From Hyphodiscus hymeniophilus (taxonomy: Eukaryota; Ascomycota; Leotiomycetes; Helotiales; Hyphodiscaceae): a stretch of DNA of 64,000 nt. How positions within the stretch are numbered: the stretch's first letter is position 1; each line of letters opens with the position of its first letter. The notes below the pieces were generated by a model. It was not told the origin of the DNA. It made no database searches and saw only the letters and a program-made list of their open reading frames with translations. The stretch covers positions 806,001 to 870,000 of the forward strand of contig VNKQ01000014.1 in the NCBI GenBank assembly GCA_016508695.1, given 5' to 3'. Made by a program: the position numbers and the translations under genes. Shown piece after piece: positions 60,891-64,000 of this stretch.

Positions 60891-60934
60891 GAGTTGAAAT
60901 AGCCGGCATTGGAGTTGAAATAGCTCGTCCCTTG
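60891..60934 (-). repeat. Right terminal inverted repeat of the MULE relic
   Basis: Inverted partner of 58438-58481. Confidence 0.93.
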
Positions 60935-62217
60935 AACAATTAAAACATGGGTATCCCATATATCAATCGTACTCTTGGACAATTGCCATGTAGGAGGGTA
61001 TCCGTATGTCGTTCCACCGCCCAAGTAATTGTGTTGGCATTGGGCAAATTGTGTTCGCAAACGATGGTGTTCCCATACAGGTGGAAGTTGATTGTCATCT
61101 CGACAGGATGATCTCCCATACTCTTCTACCTGTACCTTACAGTCTTACTTTCTTCCCGGTGCTCCCCGTTCCGCTCTCCAGCTTCTAGAAGGTGTCTAAT
61201 GAGGTAGTAAGGCTGAAGGATCTACCCCTCCCATAAGGTACTGACTGTATGCTGACCCCCGCATTCTCAATCGATCACGACATCTTCGCATACAGTAACG
61301 CCCGGATGCGCCCCCTTTCGACACTGGGGACAGATCCTGCCAATGATTAGATCCAGGAGCGTCTAGGTATCTATCTTATCTATCTTATCTATCTTATCGG
61401 TGTACTACCTTGCCTTTCCCTTCTTCTGTCCCTGCATTCTTCTTCCTTGGTGTCACTACATCCATTCTTACTGCATTCTTCACCTCCAACATCCCACTCC
61501 ATCACCCTCTCACTTCCACTTCCAGGGCCACATGACTGACTACAAGATCCGCCACTGGCGCAAGAGAAATACCTACCTTACCTTACCTACCCTACTACCC
61601 AAGTCTTGTAAGAGACGGCCGGCAATTTGATGGGGCGGCATGTCAAACTTTTCAACGTCGATCGTTGTTGGTTCGTTGCTCGCAGCTCCTTTACAATACG
61701 AGGACCAACCAATTTGGCTGTGCAAGGCGGCTTCTGGCCCAGACCTCTTACTACTCTCCTACTCTTTCCACTCTTCCCACTACTTCTTCCCACTACTTCT
61801 TCCCACTACTTCCCACTACTTCCCACTACTTCCCACTACTTCCCACCACTTTTCCCACATGGCGTTTTCATCCGCACTCATCCATATGTCATGACGCCCC
61901 CGAGAGGGCGGGGGTCCCCGCCTGTGTTCGTTCCTGGCTGGCCTTTGTACTCACGCTAGCGTCACCATACAACCTTCTTCCTCCCAGCCTGGCTACATAT
62001 CTACACCTACCCACCCCTCCTGTCCCTAATCTACTGGGACTTTTCAATATTGGTAACCACCAATTGCACCTCACAGTCCATTCCTATTGATCTGGAAATT
62101 GGTCAATACGAGGCTCTGAAGCTCCGAAGCGTACTTGGAATATAGTCTGCTCCGAGCATTTCGAACGGTGACGTACCGAAAAAGAATATTTTCACAGTTT
62201 CACATCCTACAAACATC
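60935..62217. other. Intergenic region before the sulfotransferase-like gene
   Basis: Contains a TATCTTATC-type repeat near 61368-61398 and a TCCCACTACT array near 61771-61860, both low-complexity. No gene is supported; open frames over the arrays are artefacts of repetition. The promoter of the next gene lies at the right end. Confidence 0.45.
61771..61860. repeat. TCCCACTACT minisatellite
   Basis: A 10-bp unit, TCCCACTACT, with about four perfect copies from 61801. It is preceded by 13-bp variants with an extra CTT and followed by imperfect copies. Confidence 0.9.
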
Positions 62218-63887
62218 ATGTCTACGAAACCCATCTTCGTTGCCACGCATCCAAGAGCATGCAGTACGGCTTTCGAGAGGGTGCGTTTGGATTCCTACCT
62301 TCGATTGACCCTTCAGTGGCTGATCCTATTAGGTCTTCATGACCCGTCGAGACACCCTGACTTGTGTTCATGAGCCATTTGGTGACGCCTTCTATTTCGG
62401 CCCCGAGAGGCTTAGCACCAGATATGAGAAGGATGAGGAGGCTCGCGAGCAGAGTGGTTTTTCACAGAGCACTTTCAACACTATATTCGAGAGGATTGAG
62501 AGAGAAGGCAAAGAGGTTCGGTCCAACTCTCCTTCCTCGTTCCCCCAACCCAATCGTCCCAATCAGCTTGCAACATACACCCTTCCTCAATGATTAGCGG
62601 CGTTATCTTGCACATAGACTGAGAACGGATATGAAGCTGGATTGGTGGGTTGGCCGACGGGGAAGTGTCCCCGTAGGTCGTGCACAACGAGGTATTGAAC
62701 CCGCTTTGTCGTTTCGATTTCCTCATGCTATCGTTTTTATTCAACAGTTTGGGGGACTTCTTCGCCTCTAAGGCAAAATTCCGTTTCAGGCCAATTCTTT
62801 GGGAGCAGCTTGACCAACTGCATTTTGTCTTTTGTCCTCCGTTCTTGGGAGCAACCTCTGGATTTTAGGCCGTCTGACCTGCTGCTTGAGAAAGAGGATG
62901 AAACGACCGAGTATAAGCTCACACGGCACAGGGAAAACGTCTGTTTATCAAGGACATTATCCACTATCTCGTCCCTCCTAATGGAAAGCCAGCCACCATT
63001 GCCCCATCGGTGGTGGAAAGGGCGGCCAAGAAGGGGGTTGGAACAAACGGGGGGATGAATGGAGCAGTGAACGATGTGGCACATAGTCTCACCAATGGAA
63101 CAAGCAATAGTGTCACCAACGGTCACACAAATGGTACCAACGGCCACTATCACAAAACTCCTTATCCATACGATACCATTGGAGAACCAGGCAACCCTAC
63201 CGTTGTTCCTGCGGGAATCTTGAGCCAATTCCATTTCACGTTCTTGATACGTCACCCCCGTTACAGCATCCCATCGTACTGGCGTTGTACCATCCCTCCG
63301 CTTGACAAGGTCACCGGCTTCTACAACTTCAGACCCGACGAGGCTGGATATGATGAGCTTCGCCGCGTCTTTGACTTCCTCATCAACGAGAAGCAAGTTG
63401 GACCGGCCCTTGCCGGCGATCATGGTGACTTGAAGAATGGAGAAGTTAGTATTACCGTCATTGACGCAGATGATCTTCTTGACAACCCAGCGGGCATCAT
63501 TGAAGCCTACTGCAAGGAAGTTGGGATTGAATATAGTCCGAAGATGTTGATATGGGACACGGAGGAAGCGCACAATTTTGCTAAGGCTGCATTTGAGAAA
63601 TGGCCTGGTTTCCATGACGATGCTATCGAAAGCACTTCCCTCACGCCTAGAGATGAAGCCCATGTAAGTTTCCCGTCCATAATCAGATCATTGGGCCATT
63701 CCTGCATCTTATAAGGCCCTTGGCTAATCGCTGTTCTTCCAAGAAAAAGAAACAGAAGACCGAAGAATCAGAGAATCAAGGATGGCGAGAGAAGTACGGT
63801 GACGAAGCAGCCAAGATCATCAGGGAGACTGTTAATGCCAATATTGCTGACTATGAGTACTTGAAGTCTTTTGCTATCAAAGTTTAG
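62218..63887 (+). CDS. Sulfotransferase-like P-loop protein
   Basis: Fungal member of the P-loop sulfotransferase superfamily; substrate unknown. Exons 62218-62280, 62333-62515, 62932-63663 and 63744-63887 give 373 residues. The N-terminus MSTKPIFVATHPRACSTAFE resembles a PAPS 5'-phosphosulfate loop. VCxxHEPFGDAFYFG-like and GKRLFIKDIIHYLVPP motifs follow. A second element, FHFTFLIRHPRYSIPSYW, corresponds to the 3'-phosphate-binding region (R and S conserved). Near residues 175-205 a low-complexity insert is rich in Asn, Gly and Thr (LTNGTSNSVTNGHTNGTNGH). The C-terminus is charged and helical. Intron 2 (62516-62931) is 416 nt, far longer than the others, with the weak donor GTTCGG; the flanking protein joins smoothly (EREGKE, then GKRLFIKD). 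Introns 1 and 3 have GTGCGT and GTAAGT donors. The gene lies close to a dead transposon. Confidence 0.85.
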
Positions 63888-64000
63888 ACATATGCATTGG
63901 GATGGGATAGGATAGGGCATGGAAGGATCAGAAATGGCATAGGACGGTGGGGAAAGGCATTGGGACATGGAAATTGCAATGTACTTCATTGCAATAAGAC

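Larger units (their letters stand above)
58438..60934 (-). mobile_element. Mutator-like (MULE) DNA transposon relic with 44-bp inverted repeats
   Basis: The ends are inverted copies, 43 of 44 bases identical: 58438-58481 (CAAGGGACGAGCTATTTCAA...) and the complement of 60891-60934. Each end carries the word GCTATTTCAACTC twice. The interior is AT-rich with stops in all frames. Reading the minus strand through stops gives MULE landmarks: near 60600-60680 a FAR1-like start (GYTLFKRDIKPKRIVYTCNR) and downstream (about 60000-60100) LFFLYPSSLDL and NYTYKTNRFNILLLN, which match the DDE-region signature of MULE transposases. No intact gene remains. Target duplications expected for MULEs (8-11 bp) were not found. 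The left edge is a palindrome, GTCCCTTG-AA-CAAGGGAC (58428-58445). Confidence 0.85.

Noticed and set aside
62737..63663. Minus-strand open frame of 308 codons
   Set aside because: It is antisense to the catalytic exon of the sulfotransferase-like gene, whose plus-strand motifs are clear. It has no motif of its own.
1..64000. tRNA, rRNA or CRISPR arrays
   Set aside because: I looked for B-box-like GTTCGANNC words in cloverleaf context and for spaced direct repeats. None were convincing. A covariance-model scan would be decisive.

Overview
The window is nuclear DNA of a filamentous ascomycete. Coding regions are split by short spliceosomal introns of about 45-220 nt (GTAAGT-like donors, YAG acceptors). 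The gene set contains two Zn(II)2Cys6 regulators, a Vam7-type SNARE, COP9 subunit 1, a HAK/KUP potassium transporter and a GH55 glucanase. Normal GC sequence is broken by AT-rich islands of decayed transposons with transition-type stop codons, as repeat-induced point mutation (RIP) leaves. A leotiomycete is my best guess, but that is inference from general similarity only.

Layout, left to right. 0-11.5 kb: the 3' part of a BTB-like protein gene (+), then on the minus strand a cyclin H (CCL1), a nine-exon K+ transporter (HAK) and a Zn2Cys6 regulator. 11.95-15.05 kb: a complete but dead hAT transposon with 23-bp terminal inverted repeats and a perfect 8-bp target-site duplication. 17.6-23.7 kb: a SIP3/Lam-type BAR-PH-GRAM-VASt protein (+), converging on a five-exon basic nuclear-type protein of unknown function (-). 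23.8-26.1 kb: relic territory with a small broken coding fragment and a longer decayed minus-strand reading frame of unknown origin. 26.8-32.5 kb: VAM7, EB1/BIM1 and a secreted GH55 beta-1,3-glucanase, all minus.

35-47 kb: a 2EXR-like pseudogene, a membrane-anchored coiled-coil protein with an internal 78-nt tandem repeat, a three-exon small secreted four-cysteine protein that appears only after splicing, and a conserved large fungal protein with a reading-frame break or very short intron. 47.4-56.6 kb: an Xaa-Pro aminopeptidase (+), CSN1 (-) and a second Zn2Cys6 regulator (-). 58.4-60.9 kb: a heavily mutated Mutator-like element (MULE) with 44-bp inverted repeats. 62.2-63.9 kb: a sulfotransferase-like P-loop protein (+).

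The genes do not form an obvious biosynthetic cluster. Most are housekeeping (transcription and repair, membrane traffic, microtubule tips, COP9, ion uptake), mixed with secreted and regulatory genes and two dead DNA transposons. Exon structures were deduced by eye from splice motifs and family similarity. No tRNA, rRNA or CRISPR was seen. I found no convincing new biological system. The best leads are the unidentified decayed frame at 24.8-26.0 kb, the small secreted protein, the duplicated intron ends in the unknown five-exon gene, and the two transposon relics.
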